A stretch of 16,953 bases of DNA from Lachnospiraceae bacterium (GCA_017964745.1 JAGCRJ010000339.1:1-16953); one strand, 5' to 3'; counted from the stretch's first letter, positions 1 through 7,289 are shown. Notes: generated by a model not told the origin, from the letters alone. Translations and numbers: made by a program.

Positions 1-759
1 AAGCTAGCAAAGAGAATGGAAAAGGGTGACGAGGAAGCCAAGAATGCACTTGCAGAGGCTAACCTCAGACTCGTTGTATCCATTGCAAAGAGATATGTCG
101 GAAGAGGAATGCTTTTCCTTGACCTGATCCAGGAAGGTAACCTCGGACTTATCAAGGCAGTTGAAAAGTTCGATTACCGCAAGGGATATAAGTTCTCGAC
201 ATATGCAACATGGTGGATCAGACAGGCGATCACCAGAGCAATCGCCGACCAGGCACGTACCATCCGTATCCCCGTACATATGGTTGAGACCATCAACAAG
301 CTCATCCGTGTAAGCCGCCAGCTCCTCCAGACTCTCGGAAGAGAGCCCAGCCCCGAGGAGATCGCAGCTGAGATGAACATTCCCGAGGAGAAGGTACGTG
401 AGATCCTCAAGATCTCCCAGGAGCCCGTATCACTCGAGACTCCCATCGGTGAAGAGGAAGATTCACATCTCGGAGATTTCATCGAGGACGACAATGTTCC
501 CGCACCCGCAGAGGCAGCAACACAGATGCTTCTCAGAGAGCAGCTCGACAAGGTTCTCGATTCACTTACCGACAGGGAAAAGAAAGTACTCAGACTCCGT
601 TTCGGTCTTGATGACGGAAGACAGCGTACTCTCGAAGAGGTCGGAAAAGAATTCAACGTAACCCGTGAGAGGATCAGACAGATCGAGGCGAAGGCTCTCC
701 GTAAGCTCCGCCATCCCAGCCGCTCAAAGCAGCTCAAGGATTATCTGGAGGATACATGA
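1..759 (+). CDS. rpoD: RNA polymerase primary sigma factor RpoD (sigma-A/sigma-70), 5' end outside the window
   Basis: The reading frame is open from base 1, so the gene begins upstream; the ATG at 16 is an internal Met. The 252 visible residues cover sigma regions 2 to 4. Region 2.1-2.4 includes LRLVVSIAKRYVGRG, the core-binding stretch DLIQEGNLGLIKAVEKFDY, and YATWWIRQAITRAI for -10 recognition. Region 3 runs through the RTIRIPVHMVETINK block and the acidic segment ending GDFIEDDNVPAP. Region 4.2 carries the -35-binding helix-turn-helix TLEEVGKEFNVTRERIRQ, followed by the conserved C terminus KALRKLRHPSRSKQLKDYL. It directs RNA polymerase core to housekeeping promoters. Its stop overlaps the trmK start by four bases (ATGA, 756-759), so the two are probably translationally coupled. 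The near-invariant sequence makes this identification very secure; regions 1.1 and 1.2 cannot be assessed here. Confidence 0.98.
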   Translation, partial: KLAKRMEKGDEEAKNALAEANLRLVVSIAKRYVGRGMLFLDLIQEGNLGLIKAVEKFDYRKGYKFSTYATWWIRQAITRAIADQARTIRIPVHMVETINKLIRVSRQLLQTLGREPSPEEIAAEMNIPEEKVREILKISQEPVSLETPIGEEEDSHLGDFIEDDNVPAPAEAATQMLLREQLDKVLDSLTDREKKVLRLRFGLDDGRQRTLEEVGKEFNVTRERIRQIEAKALRKLRHPSRSKQLKDYLEDT

Positions 760-1463
760 GGCTCTCTGACAGATTAGAGAACATACTTGAACTTGTTCCG
801 GAAGGACTTGCATGTGCCGATATCGGATGCGATCACGGTTTCATGGCTATCGAACTTGTATCGAGAGGAATCTCTCCCAAAGTCATAGCTTCCGACCTTC
901 GCACGGGTCCTCTTGAAAGGGCAAGGGAAAATGTTGAAAAAGCAGGTCTTTCGGATAAGATCAGTCTCATCATCTCAGACGGTTTCTCAGGCATAGAGCC
1001 CGGAAGCGTTAAGACCGCAGTCATAGCCGGAATGGGAGGAATGCTCATCAGGGATATTCTGATAAACGGTATGGACTGCATAAAGCAGATGGACGAATTC
1101 ATAGTCCAGCCGCAGTCGAACATTCCTGAGTTCAGGAATTTCCTGAGACGAAACGGTTTTGAGATAAAGCGCAATAATGTTCTCATTGATGCCGGAAAGT
1201 ATTATTTTCCGATGAGGATAAGATACACCGGCAAGACCGATGAGAACGCGGATCCTTCGATAACTCCCGAAGACAGATACGGTGCGGATCTTATCAAAGA
1301 GGACAGAGGACTTTCCGCATATCTCGATGCGGAAATGAGTTCCTACGGAAAGATCCTGGAGAAGCTGATCTCCGAAAGCGGAGAACATAATGAGCGTACA
1401 GATGAGATAAGAGAACTGATGGAGCTTAACCGCAATGTCAGATCTCGCATCAATAAAGAATGA
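756..1463 (+). CDS. trmK: tRNA (adenine(22)-N1)-methyltransferase TrmK
   Basis: This predicted 235-residue class I SAM-dependent methyltransferase makes m1A22 in bacterial tRNAs (B. subtilis TrmK/YqfN, COG2384). The SAM-binding motif I is ADIGCDHG (residues 21-28), followed by SDL at 46-48. The family signature GMGG is at 92-95 and QPQSN at 118-122, the latter at the position of the catalytic motif IV. A C-terminal helical part (about 165-235, rich in Glu, Lys and Arg) fits the coiled-coil domain of the family. Length is normal. The start overlaps the rpoD stop by four bases. In many Firmicutes rpoD and trmK are followed by a nif3-family gene (yqfO); here a nucleoside kinase gene takes that place, ten bases downstream. 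Regulation is presumably by read-through from rpoD. Confidence 0.93.
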   Translation: MRLSDRLENILELVPEGLACADIGCDHGFMAIELVSRGISPKVIASDLRTGPLERARENVEKAGLSDKISLIISDGFSGIEPGSVKTAVIAGMGGMLIRDILINGMDCIKQMDEFIVQPQSNIPEFRNFLRRNGFEIKRNNVLIDAGKYYFPMRIRYTGKTDENADPSITPEDRYGADLIKEDRGLSAYLDAEMSSYGKILEKLISESGEHNERTDEIRELMELNRNVRSRINKE

Positions 1464-1473
1464 GAGGGAATCT

Positions 1474-3129
1474 ATGTACACACTTATCATTAACGGTGAA
1501 AAAAAGGAATATGCTCCCGATGCCACATGGGAAGATGTGGCGAAGGATTACCAGAAGGATTTTGATTCGCCCATCGCTGCGATCAGTCTTGACGGCAAGA
1601 TAAGAGAGCTTTTCAAGAAGGTTACCAGAAGCGGTGAAGTAAAGTTCTTCACCCTTAAGGATAATGTCGGACATCTTACATATGTAAGAAGTGCGACGAT
1701 GCTCCTTATGAAAGCAATCTGGGATCTTTTCGGTGAAGAGACCGCAAATAAGTGCAGGGCTGATTTTACCGTTAAGAGAGGATTGTTCATCAATACCGAG
1801 GGACTTATCGAAAGCACCGGGGAGAATGCGGAAAAGATCAAAAAGCGCATGCTCGAGATCGTTGAAGCGGGTACTCCTTATATGAAGAGATCCTACCCTA
1901 TCGATGACGCACTCGATATCTTCTCCAAGAGAGGCATGGAGGATAAGGTCAAGCTCTTCAAGTACAGAAGAACTTCCAATGTAAATATCTATGAGATGGA
2001 CGGATACAGGGATTACTACTACGGATACATGCTTCCCAATGCATCCTATGTAAAGTATTTCGATCTCATTAAGTATGACGGCGGATTCATGCTCATACTT
2101 CCCGAGAAGAGTGCCCCCACGGTTGTTCCCAAGTATGAAGAGAGCAGAATGCTCTTCGATACATTCCAGCGTTCACACAAGTGGTGTGAATATGTCGGCA
2201 TAGAAAATGTCGGAGACCTTAATGAGAGGATCTGCTCCGGAAGCATGGAAGATCTTATCCTTGTCCAGGAAGCCGAGCAGGAAAGAAGGATCGCTGAGAT
2301 CGCCGCAGAGATCGCATCCAGAAAGGGTGTTAAGTTCGTAATGATCGCAGGACCTTCATCCTCCGGAAAGACGAGCTTCTCACACAGACTTTCGATCCAG
2401 CTCAGAACCTTCGGCTTAAAGCCCCACGCTATCGGACTTGATGATTATTTCGTAAACCGTGAGGATACTCCGAGGGACGAAAACGGCGATTACAATTTCG
2501 AGTGCATCGAAGCTATCGATACCAAGGGCTTCAACGATGACATGCTCAAGCTCCTTGCCGGTGAAAGGGTCGAGCTTCCGACATTCAATTTCAAGATCGG
2601 ACAGAGAGAATATCACGGCAATTACATGCAGCTTGAAAAAGATGACATTCTCGTAATAGAGGGAATCCACGGACTCAATCCCAAGATGAGCTACGCTCTT
2701 CCCGATGAAAGCAAGTTCAAGATCTACATCTCCGCACTTACTTCCATCAATATCGATGAGCACAACAGGATCCCCACTACCGACGCAAGACTCTTAAGAC
2801 GTCTTGTAAGAGATGCGCGTACCAGAGGATCGGATGCAAAGAGAACCCTTTCGATGTGGCATTCCGTAAGAAGAGGAGAAGAGGAGAACATCTTCCCGTT
2901 CCAGGAAGAAGCGGATGTAATGTTCAACTCCGCTCAGGTATACGAGCTTGCACTCTTAAAGCAGTTCGCAGAGCCGCTCCTTTTCAGCATCGATAAGGAC
3001 GATCCCACATACTACGAAGCAAAGAGACTGCTGAAATTCCTTGACTATTTCCTTTCTCTTCCCAGCGAATTCCTTCCCAACAACTCCATCTGCAGGGAGT
3101 TCGTCGGAGGTTCATGCTTCAACGTGTAA
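1474..3129 (+). CDS. TGS-domain nucleoside (uridine) kinase-like protein
   Basis: The protein has 551 residues from the chosen start. Its N-terminal 60 residues (MYTLIINGEKKEY...) resemble a TGS domain. A middle part including KYFDLIKYDGGFMLILP resembles the second additional domain of threonyl-tRNA synthetases. The C-terminal half is a phosphoribulokinase/uridine kinase-type P-loop domain with Walker A GPSSSGKT at residues 293-300, then GLDDYFVNRE and a conserved HNRIPTTDARLLRRLVRDAR block. Clostridia carry this ThrRS-like/kinase combination widely, usually annotated as nucleoside or uridine kinase; the true substrate is not evident from sequence. Start choice: the ATG at 1474 has GAGAGGGA just upstream, overlapping the trmK stop, and begins exactly at the TGS domain. 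An in-frame ATG at 1435 would lie inside trmK and add 13 residues. It is probably co-transcribed with rpoD-trmK. Confidence 0.85.
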   Translation: MYTLIINGEKKEYAPDATWEDVAKDYQKDFDSPIAAISLDGKIRELFKKVTRSGEVKFFTLKDNVGHLTYVRSATMLLMKAIWDLFGEETANKCRADFTVKRGLFINTEGLIESTGENAEKIKKRMLEIVEAGTPYMKRSYPIDDALDIFSKRGMEDKVKLFKYRRTSNVNIYEMDGYRDYYYGYMLPNASYVKYFDLIKYDGGFMLILPEKSAPTVVPKYEESRMLFDTFQRSHKWCEYVGIENVGDLNERICSGSMEDLILVQEAEQERRIAEIAAEIASRKGVKFVMIAGPSSSGKTSFSHRLSIQLRTFGLKPHAIGLDDYFVNREDTPRDENGDYNFECIEAIDTKGFNDDMLKLLAGERVELPTFNFKIGQREYHGNYMQLEKDDILVIEGIHGLNPKMSYALPDESKFKIYISALTSINIDEHNRIPTTDARLLRRLVRDARTRGSDAKRTLSMWHSVRRGEEENIFPFQEEADVMFNSAQVYELALLKQFAEPLLFSIDKDDPTYYEAKRLLKFLDYFLSLPSEFLPNNSICREFVGGSCFNV

Positions 3130-3180
3130 AAACAAGGGGCAAGATGAAGTAATCCGTTTTTTCCTATTTGACAGCAGTTG

Positions 3181-3186
3181 TATAAT
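3181..3186 (+). promoter_or_regulatory. -10 box (TATAAT) of the rnpB promoter
   Basis: A consensus TATAAT ends 7 bases before the inferred 5' end of RNase P RNA (3194), a normal -10 to start distance. The obvious -35 match, TTGACA at 3168-3173, is only 7 bases upstream, which is too close for a sigma-A promoter. At the proper 17-18 base spacing there is only a T-run (about 3157-3163). Promoter strength may therefore come mostly from the -10 box. Confidence 0.6.
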
Positions 3187-3193
3187 TGATTTT

Positions 3194-3541
3194 GAGCGAA
3201 ACGGACGATCGCGGGAGCTTAGGCTCGTGAGGAAAGTCCGGGCTCCGCAGGGCAGGATGCCGGATAACGTCCGGCGGAGGAAACTCCCGGGCCAGTGCAA
3301 CAGAAAATAACCGCCTGCTTTAGGCAGGTAAGGGTGAAAAGGCGGTGTAAGAGACCACCATTCGCATGGTAACATGCGAAGTCGTGTAAACCCCATCCGG
3401 AGCAAGACCAAACAGAAAGGTTAAGGGCTGCCCGCCCGTCTTTCAGGTAGGTCGCTTGATGCGTGCGGCAACGTACGTACTAGATAGATGATCGTCCCGA
3501 AGCTTTTGCTTTAAGACAGAACCCGGCTTACAGTTTCGCTT
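3194..3541 (+). ncRNA. rnpB: RNase P RNA, bacterial type A
   Basis: This is the catalytic RNA that removes 5' leaders from precursor tRNAs. The universal blocks occur in order: GAGGAAAGTCCGGGCTCC (about 3229-3246), GCCAGTGCAACAGAAA (about 3291), GGTAAGGGTGAAAAGGCGG (from 3327), GTAAGAGACCACC (3347), CCGGAGCAAGACCAAACAG (3399), a P15-like loop region with GGTAGGTCGC (3446), AGATAGATGATCGTCC, and ACAGAACCCGGCTTAC (3516). The ends are set by helix P1: GAGCGAAAC at 3194-3202 pairs with GTTTCGCTT at 3533-3541. The length of about 348 bases and the presence of a P15-type segment fit type A rather than the Bacillus type B. Exact ends are inferred from P1 to within a few bases. A promoter -10 box precedes it and a terminator follows. 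Confidence 0.97.
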
Positions 3542-3556
3542 AAAAACAAATTATTT

Positions 3557-3601
3557 CCGCATGATCCGGGATACACATTCCCGGACTCATTGCGGGTTTT
3601 T
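3557..3601 (+). terminator. Intrinsic terminator after rnpB
   Basis: The inner stem TCCGGGA (3565-3571) pairs perfectly with TCCCGGA (3579-3585) across a 7-base loop. It is extended by CCGCATGA (3557-3564) pairing with TCATTGCGG (3587-3595), with one bulged base on the 3' side and one unpaired C. A T5 run follows at 3597-3601. Its last T is only ten bases before the GGAGG of the next gene, so the GTPase gene has no visible promoter of its own downstream of this hairpin. Confidence 0.85.
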
Positions 3602-3624
3602 ATGATTTTTCGGAGGTATATATT

Positions 3625-4767
3625 ATGACCAGAATCGACGTTGTCAGCGGCTTCTTAGGCGCCGGCAAGACCACACTTATCAAAAAGCTCCTCAAGGATG
3701 CCGTTGATGCTACCAAGACCGTTCTTATCGAAAATGAATTCGGCGAGATCGGAATAGACGGCGGATTCCTTGAAGAGTCGGGAATCGAGATCAAGGAGAT
3801 GAGCCAGGGCTGCATCTGCTGCTCGCTTGTCGGAGATTTCGGAACATCTCTTAAGGAAGTTATCAATACTTATTCTCCCGAGAGAATACTTATCGAGCCC
3901 TCGGGTGTAGGAAAACTTTCGGATGTTCTCAAGGCGATCGAGAGAGTTGCCGGAGAGCTTGATGTCAAGATCAATTCCGCTGTTGCGGTTGTTGATGCTT
4001 CCAAGGCTAAGATGTATTCCAAGAACTTCGGTGAGTTCTTCGTCAACCAGATCGAATATGCGGGAACCGTTATCTTAAGCCGTACCGATACCGCTTCCGC
4101 GGAGAAGATCGCTGAAGCCGTAGCAATAGTTAAGGAGCACAATCCCAAGGCTACGGTCATCACCACTCCTCTCGATCAGCTTGATGCAAAGGCTGTTCTC
4201 GATGCGATCGAGGGAAATGACAGCATAGATTCACTTCTTGCGGAGATGATGGAGAAAGCCAAGGAGGCTCCCGAGCATCATCATCACCATCATCACGACC
4301 ATGATGATGATCATGACGAAGAGTGCTGCTGCCATCACCATCATGATGACGATGATGACGATGACGACGATCACGAGTGCCACCACCATCATGATGACGA
4401 TGATGACGATGACGACGATCACGAGTGCTGCCACCACCATCATCACGACGATGATGATCATGAGCATCATCACCACCATCATCACGGACATGATGCGGAT
4501 GAGATCTTTACCAGCTGGGGAATCGAATCTCCCGTCAAGTTCACTCAGGAGCGCATAGAGTCCATCCTTAAGGCTCTTGATTCCGGTGAATACGGAGTCA
4601 TTCTCAGGGCTAAGGGTATGGTTCCCGCTGAAGACGGAACCTGGATCTACTATGATTATGTTCCCGAAGAGACCAATGTAAGATCCGGAAAGCCTCAGGT
4701 TACAGGCAAGATCTGTGTCATCGGTTCGGAACTTAAAGAAGATAAGCTGAAAGAGCTTTTTGCTTAA
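3625..4767 (+). CDS. G3E-family GTPase (CobW/COG0523 type) with a long His/Asp/Cys metal-binding tract
   Basis: This predicted 380-residue cytosolic GTPase is of the class that delivers metals (Zn, Co or Ni) to client proteins. Walker A is GFLGAGKTT (9-17), followed by ENEFGEIGID (36-45). The COG0523 CxCC metal-binding motif is in GCICC (62-66), then EPSG (91-94), and SRTD (152-155) at the guanine-specificity site instead of NKxD. Residues 218-290 hold 33 His, 28 Asp and 6 Cys out of 73, including two identical units of four His, nine Asp and HEC. A CobW C-terminal domain follows (about 300-380). GGAGG at 3612-3616 supports the start. The next gene is ten bases downstream and encodes a second G3E protein. 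Which metal it handles cannot be told from sequence; no riboswitch or recognisable Zur site is visible in the 23 bases between the terminator and the ATG. Confidence 0.92.
   Translation: MTRIDVVSGFLGAGKTTLIKKLLKDAVDATKTVLIENEFGEIGIDGGFLEESGIEIKEMSQGCICCSLVGDFGTSLKEVINTYSPERILIEPSGVGKLSDVLKAIERVAGELDVKINSAVAVVDASKAKMYSKNFGEFFVNQIEYAGTVILSRTDTASAEKIAEAVAIVKEHNPKATVITTPLDQLDAKAVLDAIEGNDSIDSLLAEMMEKAKEAPEHHHHHHHDHDDDHDEECCCHHHHDDDDDDDDDHECHHHHDDDDDDDDDHECCHHHHHDDDDHEHHHHHHHGHDADEIFTSWGIESPVKFTQERIESILKALDSGEYGVILRAKGMVPAEDGTWIYYDYVPEETNVRSGKPQVTGKICVIGSELKEDKLKELFA
4336..4428 (+). repeat. Tandem 48-base repeat coding for the His/Asp/Cys tract
   Basis: Two copies of a 45-base sequence (4336-4380 and 4384-4428) appear identical and lie 48 bases apart, so each period encodes one 16-residue unit: four His, nine Asp, then His-Glu-Cys. 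Within each unit the Asp run uses a fixed mixture of GAT and GAC. Identity at synonymous positions indicates recent duplication or slippage rather than old divergence. The tract continues on both sides as less regular CAT/CAC/GAT/GAC runs (about 4276-4493). Confidence 0.9.
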
Positions 4768-4777
4768 GGAGTTTTAA

Positions 4778-5731
4778 ATGTTTGCAGGAAAACCCAAACA
4801 GGTTTATATCATCAACGGATTTCTTGAAGCGGGAAAGACCGAGTTTATCAAGTTCACGCTAGGACAGGATTATTTCCGTATAAAGGGAAACACACTTCTC
4901 ATACTCTGCGAAGAGGGAGAGGAAGAGTATTCGGCCGAGCTTATGAAGAAGTCGAATACGGATATGATCCTTATCGAAGATGAGGAACAGATGAATCCCA
5001 TGCAGCTTGCCGCTATCGAGAAGACCTACAAGCCCGACCGTATCATAATCGAGTGGAACGGCATGTGGAATTTCAAGGATTTCAGGATGCCGGATAACTG
5101 GAAGCTCGCACAGCAGATAACCATTATCGACGCTTCCACATTCCCTGTCTATTACACCAATATGAAATCTCTTCTTGCCGAGCAGATCCGCAATTCCGAG
5201 ATGATCGTATTCAACAGATGCGATAATGTCAGAAACGACCTTCCCTCATACAGAAGAAATATCAAGGCTGTAAACCAGAGTGCCGATATCGTGTTCGAAG
5301 ATGCAAACGGTGAGATCAATGAGATCTTCGAAGAGGACCTTCCCTACGATCTTAAGTCCGATGAGCTTGTGCTCGATACCAATGCATACGGAATATTCAA
5401 TCTCGATGCGATGGATCATCTTGAAAGATATGACGGAAAGAGGATCGTCTTCCAGGCGCTGTGCATGACACCTCCCGATTTCCCCAAAGGGTATTTCATA
5501 CCCGGAAGAATGGCGATGACCTGCTGTGCACAGGATATGGCATTCCTCGGATATGCATGCAAATACGGTGAGGGCCAGGAGCCTGTAAAGGACAAGGACT
5601 GGGTTGTCGTAACGGCCGAAGTTAAGAAGGAATTCTTCCCCGAGTACGGAGGAGAGGGACCCGTTCTTCACGCGGTATCGATTGAAAAGTCCCGTGAGCC
5701 CAAGGATGCGGTAGTATCGTTCACAGCATAA
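4778..5731 (+). CDS. G3E (CobW-like) GTPase domain fused to a YcgQ/TIGR03943-like C-terminal domain
   Basis: This is a 317-residue protein. Residues 8-190 look like a G3E GTPase: Walker A GFLEAGKT (14-21), a Walker B-like IIIEWNG (89-95), ITIIDAS at 114-120 and NRCD (146-149) at the base-specificity position. The CxCC metal motif of the neighbouring GTPase is absent. The C-terminal third (about 220-317) contains RMAMTCCAQDMAFLGYAC (244-261) and ends in a GGEGPVLHAVSI stretch. This matches my recollection of the conserved domain of YcgQ/TIGR03943 proteins, which usually accompany a DUF318 permease implicated in metal handling. Its AAGGAG ribosome binding site overlaps the stop of the upstream GTPase gene, so the two are surely one operon. 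I infer a metal-trafficking partner of that GTPase. Identification of the G3E part is fairly secure, that of the C-terminal domain moderate. Confidence 0.8.
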   Translation: MFAGKPKQVYIINGFLEAGKTEFIKFTLGQDYFRIKGNTLLILCEEGEEEYSAELMKKSNTDMILIEDEEQMNPMQLAAIEKTYKPDRIIIEWNGMWNFKDFRMPDNWKLAQQITIIDASTFPVYYTNMKSLLAEQIRNSEMIVFNRCDNVRNDLPSYRRNIKAVNQSADIVFEDANGEINEIFEEDLPYDLKSDELVLDTNAYGIFNLDAMDHLERYDGKRIVFQALCMTPPDFPKGYFIPGRMAMTCCAQDMAFLGYACKYGEGQEPVKDKDWVVVTAEVKKEFFPEYGGEGPVLHAVSIEKSREPKDAVVSFTA

Positions 5732-5744
5732 AGAGTAAAGATCT

Positions 5745-5775
5745 GCTGCCTGACTTAAATGTCAGGCAGTATATT
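5745..5775 (+). terminator. Hairpin, likely weak intrinsic terminator
   Basis: CTGCCTGAC (5746-5754) and GTCAGGCAG (5761-5769) form a perfect 9-base stem with loop TTAAAT, plus a closing G-T pair. The tail is TATATTT rather than a clean T run, so termination may be partial. It stands between the second GTPase gene and the membrane protein gene, ending about ten bases before the latter's ribosome binding site. Partial read-through or a processing/stability role is possible. Confidence 0.6.
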
Positions 5776-5791
5776 TATAAGAGGAAAAGAA

Positions 5792-6799
5792 ATGGGTAAG
5801 TATCTGTATGCGGAATGGATCTTTATGTTCTGTATCTATTCCGTGATAGGCTTCATCTGGGAAACCGTATATTGTTCGATAAGAGAAAGAAAACTCGTCA
5901 ACAGAGGTTTCATGAAAGGTCCCTTCCTTCCCATCTACGGAAGCGGAGTATGCGTCATGCTCGTTGCGGCGGCACCTTTTGAGGGAAATGTCCTTCTTGA
6001 GTGTCTCTCCGGAATGATCTGTGCGACGGTTCTCGAATATGTTACCGGTGAACTCATGCAGCATCTGTTCAAGGTCAGATACTGGGATTATTCGAAGGAA
6101 AAGTTCAACCTGAACGGTCACATCTGCCTCGGTGCTTCGCTCGGATGGTTTGCGGCAACCTTTGTCGTAAACAGGATCCTGCAAAAGCCTGTGACCGCTC
6201 TGATGAAAATGTTTACGTTAACACAGCTTACGGTTACGGATTCCGTCGTGATGGGTATTGCCGTGATCGACTTCATCATCTCGTTCAAGGCCGCTATGGA
6301 TCTGCGTGCGATACTTGTAAAGATGGAAGAGGCACGTCACGAAATGCAGCTTATGCAGAAGCGTCTTGATGTGATCATCGCGGTCATGACGGAAGAAGCC
6401 GGCGACAGGGTCGATGCTTTCACCGATTCCGTAAAGGAGAACATCGGAGACTTTACGGATACCGTTACTGCCAAGTATTCCGAGTTTACCGGAAGCGTGA
6501 GTGAACATTTCGACAGGTTCGGATCCGGTGTCAGCCGCAGGCTTGAGTATATCCGTAAGACCGCCGGTGATGTATCCGATAAACTCACTCCCGATTCCGT
6601 TAAGGATATCATGGCAGAGATCAAGGCTCTCGGAGAAAAGTATACTTCCGTCATAAAGGAGCATGCTTCCTTTACAACGCTTAAGGGATCTGTCAAGAAG
6701 TTCTTCATCAGAAATATCATCCGCTCGAATCCTTCGATCATTTCGGATGATTACTATGAGGCTCTCGAGGAACTGAAGAACGCATCAAAGAAGAAGTAA
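5792..6799 (+). CDS. Integral membrane protein, CmpB/DUF1113 (putative ABC-transporter type IV) family, with a repeat-rich C-terminal tail
   Basis: This 335-residue protein opens with about five hydrophobic segments (roughly residues 5-25, 43-65, 70-92, 105-130 and 145-170). Landmarks such as GFIWETVYCS, NRGFMKGPFLPIYG and a GASLGW block are typical of the CmpB-like family (Pfam ABC_trans_CmpB); the biochemical role of that family is unknown. The C-terminal half is soluble and helical. Residues 208-251 contain four 11-residue repeats (DAFTDSVKENI, GDFTDTVTAKY, SEFTGSVSEHF, DRFGSGVSRRL). The start at 5792 has AGAGGAAA seven bases upstream. An in-frame ATG at 5759 lies in the loop of the preceding hairpin and has no ribosome binding site. 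Despite the family name no ATP-binding subunit is encoded nearby. A functional link with the two GTPases is uncertain because of the intervening hairpin. Confidence 0.8.
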   Translation: MGKYLYAEWIFMFCIYSVIGFIWETVYCSIRERKLVNRGFMKGPFLPIYGSGVCVMLVAAAPFEGNVLLECLSGMICATVLEYVTGELMQHLFKVRYWDYSKEKFNLNGHICLGASLGWFAATFVVNRILQKPVTALMKMFTLTQLTVTDSVVMGIAVIDFIISFKAAMDLRAILVKMEEARHEMQLMQKRLDVIIAVMTEEAGDRVDAFTDSVKENIGDFTDTVTAKYSEFTGSVSEHFDRFGSGVSRRLEYIRKTAGDVSDKLTPDSVKDIMAEIKALGEKYTSVIKEHASFTTLKGSVKKFFIRNIIRSNPSIISDDYYEALEELKNASKKK

Positions 6800-6802
6800 C
6801 GC

Positions 6803-6840
6803 AAAAAACTGCCGCATATCATATGCGGCAGTTTTGCTTT
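6803..6840. terminator. Bidirectional intrinsic terminator between convergent genes
   Basis: CTGCCGCATAT (6809-6819) and ATATGCGGCAG (6821-6831) are perfect complements. Flanking A6 (6803-6808) and T4 (6832-6835) supply U tracts in both directions. The structure lies between the + strand membrane protein gene (stop 6799) and the - strand pyrI gene (stop 6852), so it ends both transcripts. The run of six is on the pyrI side. Confidence 0.93.
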
Positions 6841-6851
6841 ATCCGGTTATT

Positions 6852-7289
6852 TCAGAACTTATCCTTCTGTGAGAACTTCTCTTCGCAGTATTTGCATCTG
6901 TAGATTTCCTTTTCTTCATCCGCAAGGAAGAAGATGTGGGGAAGCTCCTGCTCGATGGAAGTGATGCATCTGGGGTTCCTGCACTTGATGACATTCTTTA
7001 CTTCCTTGGGAAGCTTGAGACTTCTCTTTTCTATTATCTCACCGGCCTTGATGACGTTGATCGTTATGTTGTGATCGATGAATGCGAGAACATCGAGGTC
7101 GAGTGTATCGATATCGCATTCAACCTTCAGGATATCCTTCTTTCCCATTATCTTGGAACGTGCATTCTTGATTATCGCAACCGTGCAGTCCATCTTGTCG
7201 AGCCCGAGATGCTCGTAGATGCTCATTGATTTGCCGGCCTGTATATGGTCAAGGACAAAGCCTTCTTCGATCTTTCCTACGTTAAGCAT
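6852..7289 (-). CDS. pyrI: Aspartate carbamoyltransferase regulatory subunit PyrI
   Basis: This 145-residue regulatory chain assembles with PyrB catalytic trimers and confers nucleotide effector control (CTP/ATP in the E. coli enzyme). The N-terminal nucleotide-binding domain covers about residues 1-95, with VGKIEEGFVLDHIQAGKS near the start. The C-terminal zinc ribbon has four Cys at 103, 108, 132 and 135 (C-x4-C then C-x2-C), the spacing expected for the Zn site that contacts PyrB. The start is backed by a GGAGGT site on the minus strand, within the 19 bases separating it from the pyrB stop. It is the last gene of the nitroreductase-pyrB-pyrI unit and is followed by the bidirectional terminator. 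Length is slightly under the E. coli protein but complete. Confidence 0.96.
   Translation of the reverse strand: MLNVGKIEEGFVLDHIQAGKSMSIYEHLGLDKMDCTVAIIKNARSKIMGKKDILKVECDIDTLDLDVLAFIDHNITINVIKAGEIIEKRSLKLPKEVKNVIKCRNPRCITSIEQELPHIFFLADEEKEIYRCKYCEEKFSQKDKF

Noticed and set aside
1435..1473. Upstream in-frame ATG for the TGS-domain nucleoside kinase
   Set aside because: It lies within trmK and adds 13 residues before the natural TGS start; the ATG at 1474 has a better-placed GAGAGGGA site.
4231..4491. Long antisense and alternate-frame reading frames made of Met/Val/Ile or Met/Thr over the His/Asp tract
   Set aside because: They are the expected by-product of CAT/GAT trinucleotide runs read in other frames; no ribosome binding site, no family resemblance.
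5759..5791. Upstream in-frame ATG for the CmpB-like membrane protein
   Set aside because: The ATG is in the loop of the 5746-5769 hairpin and lacks a ribosome binding site; 5792 has one at good spacing and begins the conserved N terminus.
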